Positions 50,851 to 64,000 of a stretch of 64,000 nt of DNA are shown here, piece by piece. The notes beneath the pieces are model-generated. The model saw only the letters and a list, made by a program, of their open reading frames with translations, was not told where the DNA came from and searched no databases. Source of the DNA: Paragonimus westermani (taxonomy: Eukaryota > Platyhelminthes > Trematoda > Plagiorchiida > Troglotrematidae); contig QNGE01000121.1 in NCBI GenBank assembly GCA_008508345.1, forward strand, positions 322,532-386,531, in the 5' to 3' direction. Positions within the stretch are counted from its first letter, which is position 1. Each line of letters opens with the position of its first letter. The translations under genes were made by a program, and so were the position numbers.

Positions 50851-52269
50851 ATTACAATCTGTTAAACTAAGCCCGATTTATGGTTACCGCTTTCTAATCG
50901 CTTCCAGTAATTGTAACCTATCCACAAGTTTTTTCGACAGGGATGCTACCAGAGTTTACTTGAGCTGACAGAACGAATTTTGTAACCCCCTGTACCGAAC
51001 ACAGGGTTAGAAAACACTGGAAATGTCAAAAAATTAACCTTGTAAATCTTTTCTCACTCCTTGTGGTACACTACATTTCAAACCAAAAGACTGACGTGTC
51101 TGTTGCTGATGCGACGAGCCACTATAATCACGTATATGTCGACTTAAATGTTTCACAAAGCGAACACTGTTAACCATCTGGCCTTGCAAAATTTCATGAC
51201 AGGCTTCGGGGCTTTGGCGTGGGAGTGGTGTGTTGCGGTTCCTACAAACCGCAGACATACGGGGCACTTGGCATAGCTGCGTGTTTGTGTGTGTATATGC
51301 GTGCATGAAAAAATTGTCAAACCAATGAGGTTAAACTAGTGACGGGAAGAAAAGAATAAACGACCGTAACCTCAACCTGCTTGGGCATTCCAGCCGGTCA
51401 GATTGAGTACGAGATATGGGTGAAGCTGCAGCCCGACCTTTTGCAGACCGAGACAGGAAAGGTCAGAAAGCCTCATGTTTGGTTGACTGAAATCGTTTGT
51501 TTTCATCGGATTCCAGTGATTAATGTACCAAAGGATGCCACCAGCGTGAAACCGTCATATGCTCACATAAATTTGACTGATTATTCGATCCCAAGTTCTC
51601 GTTAGTGATCACAAATTCTACACGTGCCCCATTCCTATTCGGTTATTAGGATCGAGTTTTATATTAGAGGACAATGACTCAAGTGCTTCTCCTTGTAACT
51701 TCAAGGTTTCCATGGCCAACCACACTGTAGTTATCTATGGTTGATGCATGTTGGCGGGGAACAAAAGTCGAATTAGTTGGTTTCTTGTCGAAATCTTTAA
51801 GGTCTGACTTCATTTTTGTTAATGTGAACAGTTTATAAAACCAGTAAGATATGCTAATAGTTCTACACGAATAAGAATGTCAGCCAACAAATTTTTATTT
51901 TCTGAAGAGGGGAACAATTGTTTGGAAGCTCATGTAGCAGGCAAACACTTATCTTCATTCGAAGGAGTGTGTGTAAGTCCGTGACAAATAATTGTGGATT
52001 TGGTTGATGTTAAATTTAAAGCGAGTTGCTATTTTTGGGGCTTGAACAAAAAGTTGGAACACGGAGAGTGGTCGTTGCACGCATATCCCACTGGTTCGTC
52101 TGTATTAAATTTAAATCACCGTCAGTATGGTTGTTGTGGCAGAGGGCTGCGGGCTACTTAACAAGTCAGCTGTTTGAGAATGTTCAGTATAGGATAACGT
52201 CCAAGAACGCTTATTTTCGGACACACCAAGTCTACTTGAGCCAACCGCCTACAACTGATTCACCAAAAA
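50851..52269. other. Region between two tail-to-tail Penelope copies
   Basis: No gene recognised. It must contain the 3' ends of both Penelope-like copies, but I could not align their 3' flanks with each other. A GT-rich short run occurs near 51285-51300. Confidence 0.45.
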
Positions 52270-52274
52270 AGAAG

Positions 52275-52740
52275 GAATCTTGCAATAGACTGACCTACCA
52301 GGATTCTGAATGTAAATGATGGGTTACCAACGTGACGGTTATTTAAGGCGTGTCTGTTGACCATGATGGCTGGTTAATTGCCTGCTTGAACGACACTGTC
52401 ATCCTCCTCTGCCATGGACTTGTGCACCTGTCTGTGCAAGTGCTCATTCACTCTGGATTTTAGGCACCTCCCGATCCTGGCCTCGTGACTATCTTCGCAA
52501 CCATGTGCAACTGATAAACGCAATGTCGCTTGACAAAACAGGTTGATCTTTCGTTTGAGGGGGCTGGTAGCAGTTGTGTTCACGGGGCTTAGCTACAGTA
52601 AACATGTGTTTAATGGAAGTTAATAAATGTTGTGTTTCTTGGTGCGTTCTCTATTCAGCTTTGTAAGGCTGTTCTATATATCTAGGGGAACGGCCCCACC
52701 GGATCATCGTTTTTGACACAGGTGACTTCCAACAACTCTT
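52275..52740 (-). pseudogene. Decayed Penelope-like element fragment (C-terminal, GIY-YIG part)
   Basis: On the minus strand, translations in two frames align with the C-terminal third of the copy at 49.4-50.7 kb. From the upstream side: THQETQHLLTSIKHMFTV matches MHQTTQRLVNSIKRTFNA. DQPVLSSDIAFISCTW matches DQPVGATSHCVYQFTC. After a frameshift, ARIGRCLKSRVNEHL matches YIGRTERCLISRVKEHL. DSVVQAGN, a stop, then RHALNNRHV...FTFRIL matches the DSVVETRK...FRILL end. Several stops and at least one frameshift are visible, so it is a dead and older copy, also from a different subfamily. The polymerase part was not detected upstream (beyond 52740). Confidence 0.85.
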
Positions 52741-55700
52741 TAGAGTAAACGGACAGGATCAAGTATGATTCTTCCACTAAATTGTTATGTTTTGGGTTTT
52801 TTCATGTTCACGCGAACAGCTTGTCTACCAACGGTCAATTGTTGGACTGGTGTAAAGCCATTTTGCAGTAGGTGCTGATCATGTGAATTTCCCATAACAA
52901 ATCGTACGCGCTCATAATTTGAGGATTGAAATTAGGCTAAGAAACTAAGTGCATGTGAGTTAGCACTCTAAGCATTACCTCTCGGACATTCATGGGACAA
53001 AGTTACCAGCTTGGTGTCGTCTGTGTGTATTCTATGGTACACTGGTTAGTAGGTGGACGATACAGTTTAAAACAACGTTTGGATAAATTAGATAGCACTT
53101 TCTGGTGGAACAGCAGAGCGTACTTCATTTGTACAGCAATCGTAAAGTTGGGCAGAGTAGCGCGAGCTAAACAGTTGTACCTTGAACGTTTTCTCCAAAG
53201 ATGAATGATATCTTTCTTCCCAAGTGAAAGTTTTCATCCGAACATTTTAGCTGCCAAACAGGAAGAATGTTTACCTTATTTTGGCTAGAACACGAAGACA
53301 ATTTCTGTCAAGTTTTTGTTAGATGTTTTGCGAGGAAACGTGCATTCTTTTGGGTTTGAGAAGATGCAGAAAACGATTAGATCACACATGAGTTCGCGAA
53401 AAATCCAAACACTGTCGGTTTCTGACAAAGTGTAGATTAATTCTTTGGTAACGTTTTGATTGGACGTTCATTGCATGATTGGAGGATTCTTTATGGACAT
53501 TGATGTTTATCGTTGGAAGACTGATTATTCAACAGTGTACACAAACTTATCTAGTCAGAAGTCAACCTGTTGAGCAGTTTTTCAAAACTATTTAATACTT
53601 TGTATTCGCTTTAATTTTACGGAAATTATAACAGTATTGAAGGTTGGTATATTTTTCGGTTATTCCAGTTCAACCGCTATGTCCCTTTCGTTTGTAACAC
53701 TTTATCTATCGACAATACTAGATGAGTATGACGAGTACTCAAATTTTGACTTTATGCTCGTTAAGCACAAGCTCATATCCACATTATAGTGTTCTTTTTA
53801 TAAGTGCTACGGGCACTGCTGATGTGGCCCTATTTTCCGTAGGGAAGAAATATTAGTCATCGGAATAATACTCAAGCTATTAGGAATTTTCAATCAATTC
53901 ATTCCTCGTAAATTCGAATATTGCTCGGCAATGGAAAATAACACAGGTGGTTTAAACTTGGTTGCGGACCATTGATTGCTGTGTTACCGTGAGACGGCAG
54001 GGCAACCTTGGAATTATGAATGTGATTCTAACTGATGGTTTAAATATGAGGATTCAGTTAAACTTAGGTTCAACTACGCCAGTTGGTTGTCAGGCAACTG
54101 GTCAAATACACTATATTGTTGGACTAGAGATTTCTGGTCTGGACAAGGGTGCACACTACCAGTGAGTGTTGGTAGAAACAGAACACTAGCGGAAGTTTAC
54201 CAGTTGAAAATTTGCTCTCATACTGAAAGATACTGTAGGTGGCGGGTGATTTCCAACCAGTTAAATTATCTTTTTATTTCAAGCCCAACGCTAGGCTATG
54301 AAATAATCATTCTTTACTTCCTGACCTGTCATTTTGGTTAGTGCGTGGTCTCCTATTCCCGCACTAGGCGTACCCCTCACCTCATAGTGTTTCCTGGGCT
54401 TTCAATGAGTAATCTCAAACCCTTGAACAAATACTCAATATATTCGGCTCGTCAAAACAATCTCACGCGTATAAATTTTACCAGGGTCTTCGGCAAAACC
54501 TAGTCGGAAATATGCCAGCAGTCCACTGACAGAATCGTTCATATTCTGTTTTCCTAACTAGCGCAAACTCACCACAACCGGCTTCCGTAAATTTTAGCCT
54601 AGACATACAATGCTTTAGTGTTCTTTTACTCGGTCGGAATTTTGGTGAAATCTGGACTCGGTTCTGTGAGTTCATTAGATGAGTGAAAAATAAAGCAACA
54701 TAAACGTTTTGTTAAATTTTTAGTGCGTTATCAAGTTCAGCACCGAGCAGTTCCGTCTATGCGCAAATCAATGTAACTTAAATTTCTGTTTATTTCGATT
54801 AATGAACGGTTGATGGATTTATTACCCAAAAATTCCCATTTCCGTGCACATAAAGCAATTTGTTAATTTGAATGACTGACTAGTCAGATCATGTTATCGC
54901 ACTCTGTGGAAATTTTGTTAGCCTTGACGAAAACATTCAAATCTACTGTGTGAACACGGATGACAGTTGCGTGTCTTTTACACATATCCATCTCGCCAAA
55001 TTCGATAAGAACAACGGCAAGATTGTGTCGTTTGATTTACTTCACAACTACAAAATTGGTATCCTCTTCTTCCGCTGACAGTGCAATCATGTTCGGATGT
55101 TGGGAGCATGTGCGTGTGTGTGTACGGCAGAAGTTGCCATGATGCAAGCAAACGAAATCGAGTGCTCAAAAATAACGAAATATGGACACACATGCAAGCC
55201 TTTAGAGAAAACCTTTATTTTTCATCTAACCTTTAGGTATGTGGTTGGCCAAAAGGGAGCCTTGCGGTCTCTACTGACTACATCACTGTTACAAACCATT
55301 TTCAGTTTGTCTTGGACAACTATAGGGTCAGATTCAAACTAACTTAAGATTCATTCAACCTTTTGCATGTTCAGACATATCTTTACCGGAAAAGCGGAGT
55401 ATTTTCTCTTATTCCCTCAAATCTGTATTACTGAATTTGGCATACAACGTAGACGAACACATTTTTTTTCAGATTGCGAGATGCGTCACCGCTGGATTGG
55501 GCTTGCTACAAAATGGTACATCCAGCCTACTCAAGTACGACTAGATAACAGCGTGACCTTGGAATCCCATATTAGAATGTTGCATTGTTTTCTGAATATC
55601 GCGGTTTGTGTTCATAGTTCAGTGGAAAGTATACTTCAGTGCGTTTTTAAGTGATCTCGCTATAAAAGCTCCATAGCCTGCCTTTCATTGGAGATTTTCG

Positions 55701-56555
55701 TGGTTAACAGTGAACGCGTTACAATAGATCGAGTTGCTTCAGATTCCACAAACGAATCAAGTCAATATAGCTATAGTGTCTGCTGGTGCGAGGTGCATAT
55801 ATTTGATTGATATATTGTAGTTTGCATCTGGTTAAATTAGAAGCACCGAGTTGTATGAGCGAACAGCTTATTCTGTAGGGAGATGGAAAATTGTACAGTA
55901 TTTCAGGCAAAATGTATTAAAACGGTTTGTTAACTCTGCTTCGTAACCATGGTAATCTTGATTAGTAATTAAGTAGATGTGTCCCACTGGATTGCAAACA
56001 CCATACAGAGAAATCGCACTGGCACATTGCTGGTGCACATCAATTCGACTCCATCGTGTTCATCAACAGTCCAAACCAAAAGTTGTATGCATGTGCACAA
56101 ATCTGATAAAATCTGTAATCCACCACTCATGTGTACTTCCAGGCTACAACTCGTACCACTCAACCTTTTTTGGCCCTAATTCCTCGCCAGCTCAAATCAT
56201 GTCCCAAATAATTTTGTCCATCACTTCAATCTCTGTTGCAGAGATCTGTTTATACGGAAAAACAATTGTGCCCTAATCGCTGTGTGTGTGTGCGTTATTC
56301 ACAAAATATGTAATCTACGGATTGAATCTGTTTCCCCCACAATTTTCCCGTATTCTGTTCGACATATGTACATGCATTCAAGTTCACATGGACATTGCAT
56401 TGGCATGCACGCGAACTGTTTGGTACAGTTGGTGTTCTGGTGTATTCTATGCTTGTTTAACATAGCTTTCTATTCAGCGTACGTCGCGTGTGACGCCAAA
56501 GTGGTTCATAAACGCCAGATAACCAGCCAACCATCTAGCATTTACACGTACACAA

Positions 56556-56569
56556 ACACACACACACAC
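56556..56569. repeat. (CA)n microsatellite, short
   Basis: Seven CA units read directly; a second short run of the complementary type, (TG)n, lies at 56281-56292. Confidence 0.85.
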
Positions 56570-59500
56570 GAGCGAACGTGTACCGGATTTGACGAGTCTT
56601 CTTCCCTTGTATGTTTTTTATCCAGGTGGATTCTTATTGACCCAAACCGAAATCTGTGAGCACAAGCGAATCACCATGAGATGCACGGTTCTAACAGCAG
56701 TCTGCAAAGAAATAAACTAGATTTTACAGATTCGAGTCATTTCACACGGTCTACTATGCTAACCGAGAAACAGCAGAGCTTTGGGAGGCCAAAGCACTTG
56801 ATTCAGATTGTGTGCAATAGTCAACCAACAAAAGGAAGATGACAGATCGTGAAATGAAAACATTTATTCACTTCTGTCAGTCATACAAGTGGAACGTTAA
56901 AATATTTAAGGCATGCGGATAGGAAATTTAAAAAAATTCCATTGAAGAAGCTTCCTTTGGTTTTCACAGACAATTTACGTAAAATAGTGACGGACACTTT
57001 ACGTACAAAGCTAAGTGCAGCATAGAGTCGATTGGAGTGGTTATTATTGGCAAATCTCATCGTGTTGTACGAACACTGTTTCACGTAGCCTTGCAGATAC
57101 TCACCTATGACGGATGAATTAGAAATGGCCTTATTCACAAACGGATAAGGCGAACTGGACGATATTGAGAAAAATCGGGTTAATTAAGGTTCCAACACTG
57201 GCGCGAATTTTTGAACCCATGTTACAACTGCTATAAATTATCATTAACAGATTACCCTGGCTTTCTGGTGCTGTGCAGCTGAATTACGCTTGCTAATCTT
57301 CATTCAGTGTACTATTCAGCTTGACCACTCTCGTGCCTTGTGGGAATTCAGTCTCTCGTACGCCAGTCCAGTTGCGGTTGCAGTGACATCTTCAGCAGAA
57401 CCTGTCAGTGCCTACGATCACGGACGGCCGAACGTATTTCCAGGTGGTTAGTGTGCTGAGTGATGCCACAGACAATGTCTACATAAAGTTAGTTCAGAAG
57501 TCCTACACTATCCACTGCACAGCACTTCATGGAAATTGTTTATGTTGTTGACTCGGCTAGTACGTTCGATGTGCTGTTGGGTAATAGGAGCCAAGAACGT
57601 CTTAGGCAATGCTAATCGATATTCTTCACACGGTCTTACATGAAGTAAATGTGTTGATTGTGGCTGTTGCTACCGCCATGTTACATTTGCCGGTGAATTG
57701 CTTCTGCCCCTGAAGTGAATAAACGGAATGTTAACATCTTACGACCTGTTTCACCCCTATTGGTAAACTGGATCAGAACAACTGATTGCCTCAACTTCTC
57801 ATACTAGACCTTATAAGGTTAAACAGAGGTCGTGTTACCGGAAGATAGATGTAACCAGTTTTTGAGTGTGTAGTGTGTCACTGGATACAGAAAGATACGA
57901 TAGAAGTGGGCATGACTTCCATCGAATGCAGCGGCGAATTAGCCGAAGGTGACGTTGAAGTTTCCGGGGTTAGTTTATTTGCGTGAAGGTTTTTAGTCGC
58001 ATGAGTTGTAAGGAATAATGAAACTTATCTACTCGAGACCATTCTAACTAGTTAAGCTATCCAGAATGAGGGAACCACACATATCCATTTTACTGGGTTT
58101 ACATAAAAGCACATTTCACGACCCAGTAGTTTTGCTTCACGTGCAAGGCCAAGGATCGCCGAATGCAAGCGCGGTTTTGGGGAAAAGACCACTCGATTAC
58201 GTTAAACAATAGCTTTAAAAAGAAGGGGACTGTTGTGCCAGAGCTCCAAAATGTCCCCACCGTAGTTATTGGCTGCCAGTGAAATCATATGTAGGAAGTT
58301 AAAGTGCTAAGTCAAGCATACACAGAAGTCGGTATTTAATCGTATGCAGTTGAGCACCAGTGAAACGATGAGTAGATACTTTAGTCTTGTTAGGTTCGTC
58401 AACACCACGCACATTGAAAAATCAAAAGCACGACCGTTAGACAAACGTCAGCGCGGTGAAAACATGCATTTAGTTAATAAAAAGGGGGCCTCGGTGACCG
58501 GAGTTGCAAGAGAACACAGATCACATTTTGGCTGTACACTTCAGTCTCACGATCTGAAACTCGTCAGCCATTGATGATCAACCGACAGACTAGCAAACAT
58601 CCATCACGGTATCAAAAAATATGAGAGAAAGTTTGCAGACGGTTGATCTCGTCTACCATAATCGGAGTTACAGATAGACTGTATCTATCTTGTCGGGTCA
58701 TCTGAGCACCACGCACACTGAAGAAACAAACTATGACATGAATAAGCCTCAGGATGACCAGTCGATGGCTGTTCGATTAACGTTTATGCACCAGGTGAAG
58801 TGTAATAGTTGGGGAACTTCACAGTGGCATCATGATGGTTTACCCTCAAGATCACTGGTTTTTCACCCAGTTCATTATGTAGAATTATTGTTGATGTGCG
58901 TCGTGAAATATTTGTTCAAAATGTTCCCCCAGCAAAACTGGCTGAACAAAATAAGGCGTTGCCAACATACAATACACATCCTTTCTGAGTTTCCATGACG
59001 TTAGACCTTGCCAGCTATTACCTTAGTTCCGTTAAACGGATCTTGATTCAAAACGGCATCGTTGTTAAAAATTACAAACTCTCACTGGATTTAAAACAGT
59101 GATAGGAACTAGACGGTTTTATAAGAAATGCATCATAACGGTATGGCCATGCAGCCATTCCTATCCAACTAGATTATAGCAGGTCTCAGTGTTGATGTCC
59201 CCTCCTGTATCTTGAGGAAGTCCGATAACAGCTATTCAGTCAGGGCAACCCAACAGAACCATTTCGCTGCGAATACCAGTATAGTGGCAGATAAATCGGG
59301 AAAAAAACACCAGCCTCATTCTTATTGGTATCCGATCATTCAGGTTGTCCACGACTTGCGGGTACTATTCAAACATGGGTTAGGTAATTTCTTATGATGT
59401 CGTTTGTGCAAAGCACGAGTGGAATGCAGCTGACAAATCGCGATATGCATTACCAATCTATCGAACTTTGGTGAATTTACTGAACGTTCATTACTGAAGG

Positions 59501-61659
59501 CAAGTTGCCAGAATGGGGAAAATCTAAAAATCTGAACGGTCACTCTGTAAGACGACCAACTATGTCAGCCTTTGTTGTACAATCAATCAGCCTAACCATT
59601 CACGTTATAGATTTCACTGACAAGATAACTCCACTTACACCGATTTAACTGGTGAGCAACGTGTGAACAACAATAGGTTGATTACCAACGTCGCTCAAAG
59701 CTTACAATACCTTAAATTGATGGGTCCAGCTTAAATTACACTGACAGATTGTACTGTTAGAATGGGCTGTTACCGACACGTAGACAGAAATGACTTTAAT
59801 CAGTAACGGACATACAATTTTAGTGCTAGTAAACGGGTCATCTTCGACGCTGTGAACGGGAGGAGTAACACCTCTCGGTGGCATGCAACAAAACACTGTG
59901 AACTCTGCTATTGACTGTGTTTAACGTGCTCAGTTTGCAAATAACTAAATCATTGGTCCAGACTATGGCAAGAAATTGAGACAGCAGGACTTGGCAGACT
60001 TGCAAACGAACTAGCTTACAGTGAAAAACTGACGAGTTCGACTGGTGAGTGCTAAGTAACATTTCCGGTGAGATCTGATCAGGAAAGGGGTTGACGCTAA
60101 CATTAAGGATGCTGCAGAACAGATATCCCTTGCAATAGTATTAACGAGTACAATACCCCCATCGTTCTGCCCTCATCCAGCTGATGCGACCTACTTTGAC
60201 CTGCCCCACTCGCACGGGGTCTATTACGCTCTGTCAAACAACCGGGTCGATCAGGCTGACCAAACTGGAGCGGAGCTTAGGCGATCAGTAACAATATATC
60301 GGATTCTTTCGTCAGTGGATTCATCACTGATGCAGAACGTGATATTAGTTTCCTATTGTGTTTGACACATTCTTCCACGAGAATTGTACTAGTTAAGCGA
60401 AGCAGTTGGAAGACCACCAACTTGAGCAGAACCTGTAAATGTACATTTCGTTTAGCAGAAGACCGCGGTTGAATATTGTGCGAAGATGCATATGCATGAC
60501 TGAATACTCTTGAAATTCAGTAGAAAAACATCAGCAAAACCGACGCGACACTTATGCCGTCGTCTTTATCAGGAGTACACACACGGAAGTGATAAAAAGA
60601 TCAGCCCTCTAAATTGATGCTCTGCTGAGAGACACTGTGACACAGTTAAATTCAACACATTCCTTATCTGTTGTAATAAAATTCATCAGAAGGTAGTGCG
60701 ATAGAAATCATCATCTTGTACAAAACACAGTGCTGAACTCAGACACAACATACCGGACTTATAGCAAAATCCTATATCTGTCTCCTCTCTTGATCCCAAG
60801 ATGGAATCATAAACTAGTCAGTCGCTTACCTAAGTCTAACATGGTTCAGTCAATGAATCCAGGGAACTTTGCACACGTCCTGCAGCCAAACTGAATCAAA
60901 AACGATAAAATCAGATGTTTTTAACGGTGGAAAGAGTTTTTAATCTTTCGTTTATCTGATTTGTTTCACATTGATAGCATAGCTATTGAAGATAGGGTAG
61001 TGAGCTGGACTCAAAAGTGTCAGTTGACCATAACACATCCATCTTGACAATTAATGGTACTCATCAGTGAGTCATTGCATTACTGTTTTCGAGGGATATT
61101 AAGAACGTTTTGGTCGTAACGTCAAACACAGTACCATCTTATTAGAAGTATTTAGTCTCACTAATAACTTCTGGTTCATTCTGAGTGAAACGTGGTTAGA
61201 TCAGTGTTTAACACTTTCGAAAACATCGGTCCTCGCTAATTCAGTAGTACAATGTCAGGGTGGCAGTCGATGACCATGAAACTTCAAGGGTTGTTTCGAC
61301 ATTGTTCAACTCCTTGAATATACGGCATCTTTTTAACTTATCTACTATGCAACCTAACCATAGCTTTTCAGTGGTTTCCGACTGAACCGAAAAGGTATGT
61401 ACGACTCTTTGGTTGGCCTCTGCAATTCACTAGCTGTGGACGGGGTAAAATGTTTGGCCCACTAGTGTAGACTATATCAGAAGGTTTGGGGAGAGGTGGA
61501 TTGGGTCAACGTTCATATCCAAAACACAAGATATTTGAGAAGGTTTCAACCGCACCAAGTTACAGGTTGTCTTTTTCATTTCAAATCCTAGTCGATTAGC
61601 TGATGACAACTTCCTCTGGTCAGATTTTTGGTATCAAATTGCATTTGTACCGTTTTCTG

Positions 61660-61670
61660 TTTTTTTTTTT
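61660..61670. repeat. Homopolymer run, 11 T
   Basis: Eleven consecutive T. On the minus strand it is a short poly(A), but I saw no retroelement body upstream of it. Confidence 0.9.
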
Positions 61671-64000
61671 GTTTAATGGTTACCAGAATGAACCATGGTG
61701 TACAACTTTTCTTGAAATTATGTGGTTTAAACTGATATCGGGAAATTCGTGAATCTTTTTTGTGAACACATTACAGTTCATCTAACAAATGACAATTCAT
61801 GGTTTTCCTGGAAGGTGTGTGTAATGGCACTGTAAAAATGCCATAACTGGCTTGACAACTGAAGAATTTGGCGACTACGACCAAATCCAGTAGATGCATT
61901 CAAACAGTCATTGCTACATTGTTTGAGTGTCAGAATATTTCTAGACGGCTAGTGATTCAAAGCTTTTCAGTCAGCCAAACAATATTTAGAAGTTATGGGT
62001 AGAAATAATTAATTTCTGAACAACTTAGGAACAATCGGTAACTTGGTTTATTGATAACGTTTCATACCTGATGATAATGTAACGATCTAACCCGCAAAGC
62101 CAGCGTGATCGATTGGTAGTACTGTCGAAGAGGGTTAACAGGCGGAGTGAAAGTCATCTGACCAACTTCTTCAGCGCAGTGAGAAAGGGACGCAAAATGT
62201 ATTGGATACATTTTGACGATAAACGCACCCTTTCGTTGACTGTAGATGAATAGCTAGTTCCGGTTGCATAGAAGAGCGTTAACACTTTGCAGATCTGTCA
62301 CTCAAAATTCTTTTTAGCAATTGATCAAACAGTCAGGTACGCTCAGTTATGTTGGAACCGCTTGATATCATATCGAGAAGCAGTTTTTGGTTGGACGGAC
62401 CTTTAAGTTTTAAGTTGTATTCACGGCAAGCTGCCGATTGCTGTGGTAACATAGTACAGCTGGGAAAGTTAGTTTTATACATTCATAAGGAATTACTTAT
62501 CGAAAGTGCACTAATGACAGAAACAGTGACCACAGTTTGAAGCAATGTAGCCAAACTCATGAGACTGATGACAGCCAAACACCAAGCTTGCTGACTTTAA
62601 TGAGGCGGTTACAGCCGAATTCTTTACTAGCAACCGCAGACCGTTAACTTGAACTGTTCACATTCCATGAACGCATACACTGCGCTGTTAAATCACGTAG
62701 ATTAGGCAGGCGGGTTAGCGCTCCTTTGAAATATACTGCCCATGTTATTAGTTAATCGATTCGGGGCCGAACTACCGTTGTCTTAAGTTAACGAATCTCT
62801 TATATAGCTCACTTTTAATTCCCCTGCTGATAAGTATGGCATAACATTTTGAAGCGTGACTCAGTTTTAAAGACCCACACTTATAAAACCATTTCTCGGC
62901 GTATTAACCCGGGAGTAGTTAAACTAAGGTTCATTTAATATGTTGGTGTAACTGTCAAGATTATAAATCATTTCCACCCCAGAATTAGTCTCCCATTAAG
63001 ACACTTGCGTTATACCCGTGCTTGATATTTTGACGGGTTCATCTAACGGCTGAAGTAAAGGTAGAACCGTCGTCTTTTGGCACACTAACGGCAAATCACC
63101 TCGTTTGCACGCAACGTTTACTTTATGGCTACTCAGAAATTGCATATATATTGACAGTTGTTATTATACATCCCACACTTAGTTTCGTGATGAGGTAGTG
63201 CGGTCATATTTCTACAACCCCAATTACTGTGGTCGAAGTAAAATTGTGTCAGGGTATTGTAGGACGTTCTTATGAGCACTGTTTTCAAAGCCTCAAAAAA
63301 AGTAGCCTTCAGAACTAGTGCACTACTGATTACATGCTTGTTAGCACAAGCCCTAGACAGAGCAGGATGTGGTAAAAGTTTAACCGCTTGCAGCCAGCTT
63401 ATCTTGACTGTTTTCGTTCACTAGTGTAACATTTCTTGTGTCTGAAAGCAGATACTCCTCAAAGTACCCAACCATAATCTCAGGCGTTCCCTTTGAGGCG
63501 GCAGAAACAATGCGTTACCACCCACTGTGCGTTGCTTCAAATGGTTGTGATGACAAATGATTGCTTGCCTACCTGCACTGCTCGAGGCAAACGTGCGAGC
63601 GAGTTCGCACACATACATACATTCACGTCTGCACGCATGTAAGAGGTCGGCCACTCCCTTCTGTTCTTGTGCAAACTGCATTTGGTGTACAGCAAGCAGA
63701 GTCAAGTTCTATAACTCTCTATGTATAAGGGTACACATTATACACAAGCACATAGAGTGCGAACAGATCCACATACTCACGGACACGTCCAGTAAGCAAA
63801 CTTAAGCAAGTGTGTTCAATTCAAAGCGGAATAAGGAAATGAAGCACACGCAAGCACTTACACTTGGCTAACACGCCCAAACTGGAGATGAACAATAAAA
63901 GTGGTACAGCGCGTGGAAAATAAGCATTTTTGAATACAAAACAGGCAAGCAACAGTCAAACTCGTAGTTTGGCTTTTTGCATTCATCCGGAAAGATGAAT

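Larger units (their letters stand above)
52741..64000. other. Non-coding stretch, no gene recognised
   Basis: Open frames up to 125 codons (56282-56659) resemble no family I know. Simple repeats are present: a GT run at 56281-56292, CA repeats at 56556-56569, and eleven T at 61660-61670. A weakly repeated motif around 58390 and 58700 is noted in the findings. A less AT-rich patch near 60170-60290 carries no identifiable motif. Confidence 0.55.

Noticed and set aside
51985..52275. Hammerhead in the 3' flank of the minus-strand Penelope fragment (ACTGACGG ... GACGAACC)
   Set aside because: The core boxes are both altered and the intervening segment does not form a stem.

Overview
The window looks like non-coding, repeat-bearing DNA from a eukaryote, most likely a flatworm and probably a digenean trematode. 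The basis is the kinds of retroelement remnants present (a Penelope-like element with GIY-YIG endonuclease, a degenerate trematode-type LINE, tRNA-derived SINE-like units carrying hammerhead-like motifs). The species was not determined. There are no operons, no bacterial-type coding density and no recognisable host protein-coding gene. Nearly all open frames are short, and many of about 100 codons are expected by chance at this base composition. The one clear exception is a 429-codon frame at 49.4-50.7 kb.

Layout. 1-13.6 kb: no recognised gene; one very degenerate hammerhead-like motif near 1.28 kb. 13.6-17.97 kb: an old non-LTR retrotransposon on the + strand. Reverse transcriptase and C-terminal homology is clear from about 15.9 to 17.97 kb, and the 5' part is tentative. 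18-32.56 kb: mostly featureless, with a SINE-like unit near 23.9 kb and an (AC)n microsatellite at 29.2 kb. 32.56-33.25 and 39.13-39.79 kb: two nearly identical copies of a 0.66-0.68 kb repeat in opposite orientation, separated by 5.9 kb; the spacer holds a degenerate SINE-like unit at 36.6 kb. 39.8-46.8 kb: mostly featureless except a Penelope-type hammerhead-like remnant at 42.7 kb. 46.86-47.41 kb: a cluster of tRNA-derived SINE-like pieces. 49.4-50.85 kb: a 5'-truncated but otherwise open Penelope-like element, whose 3' flank carries what looks like a complete minimal hammerhead ribozyme at 50,785-50,821. 52.27-52.74 kb: a second, badly decayed Penelope-like fragment on the opposite strand, so the two lie tail to tail. 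53-64 kb: no recognised gene.

Working together: the Penelope-like protein joins a reverse transcriptase to a GIY-YIG nuclease, and hammerhead motifs are known in the terminal repeats of this retroelement class. The protein, the 3' ribozyme and the older hammerhead-like scars (42.7, 36.6, 23.9 kb) are best read as successive generations of ribozyme-bearing retroelements in one genome. The most interesting items are the ribozyme and the young inverted repeat pair.
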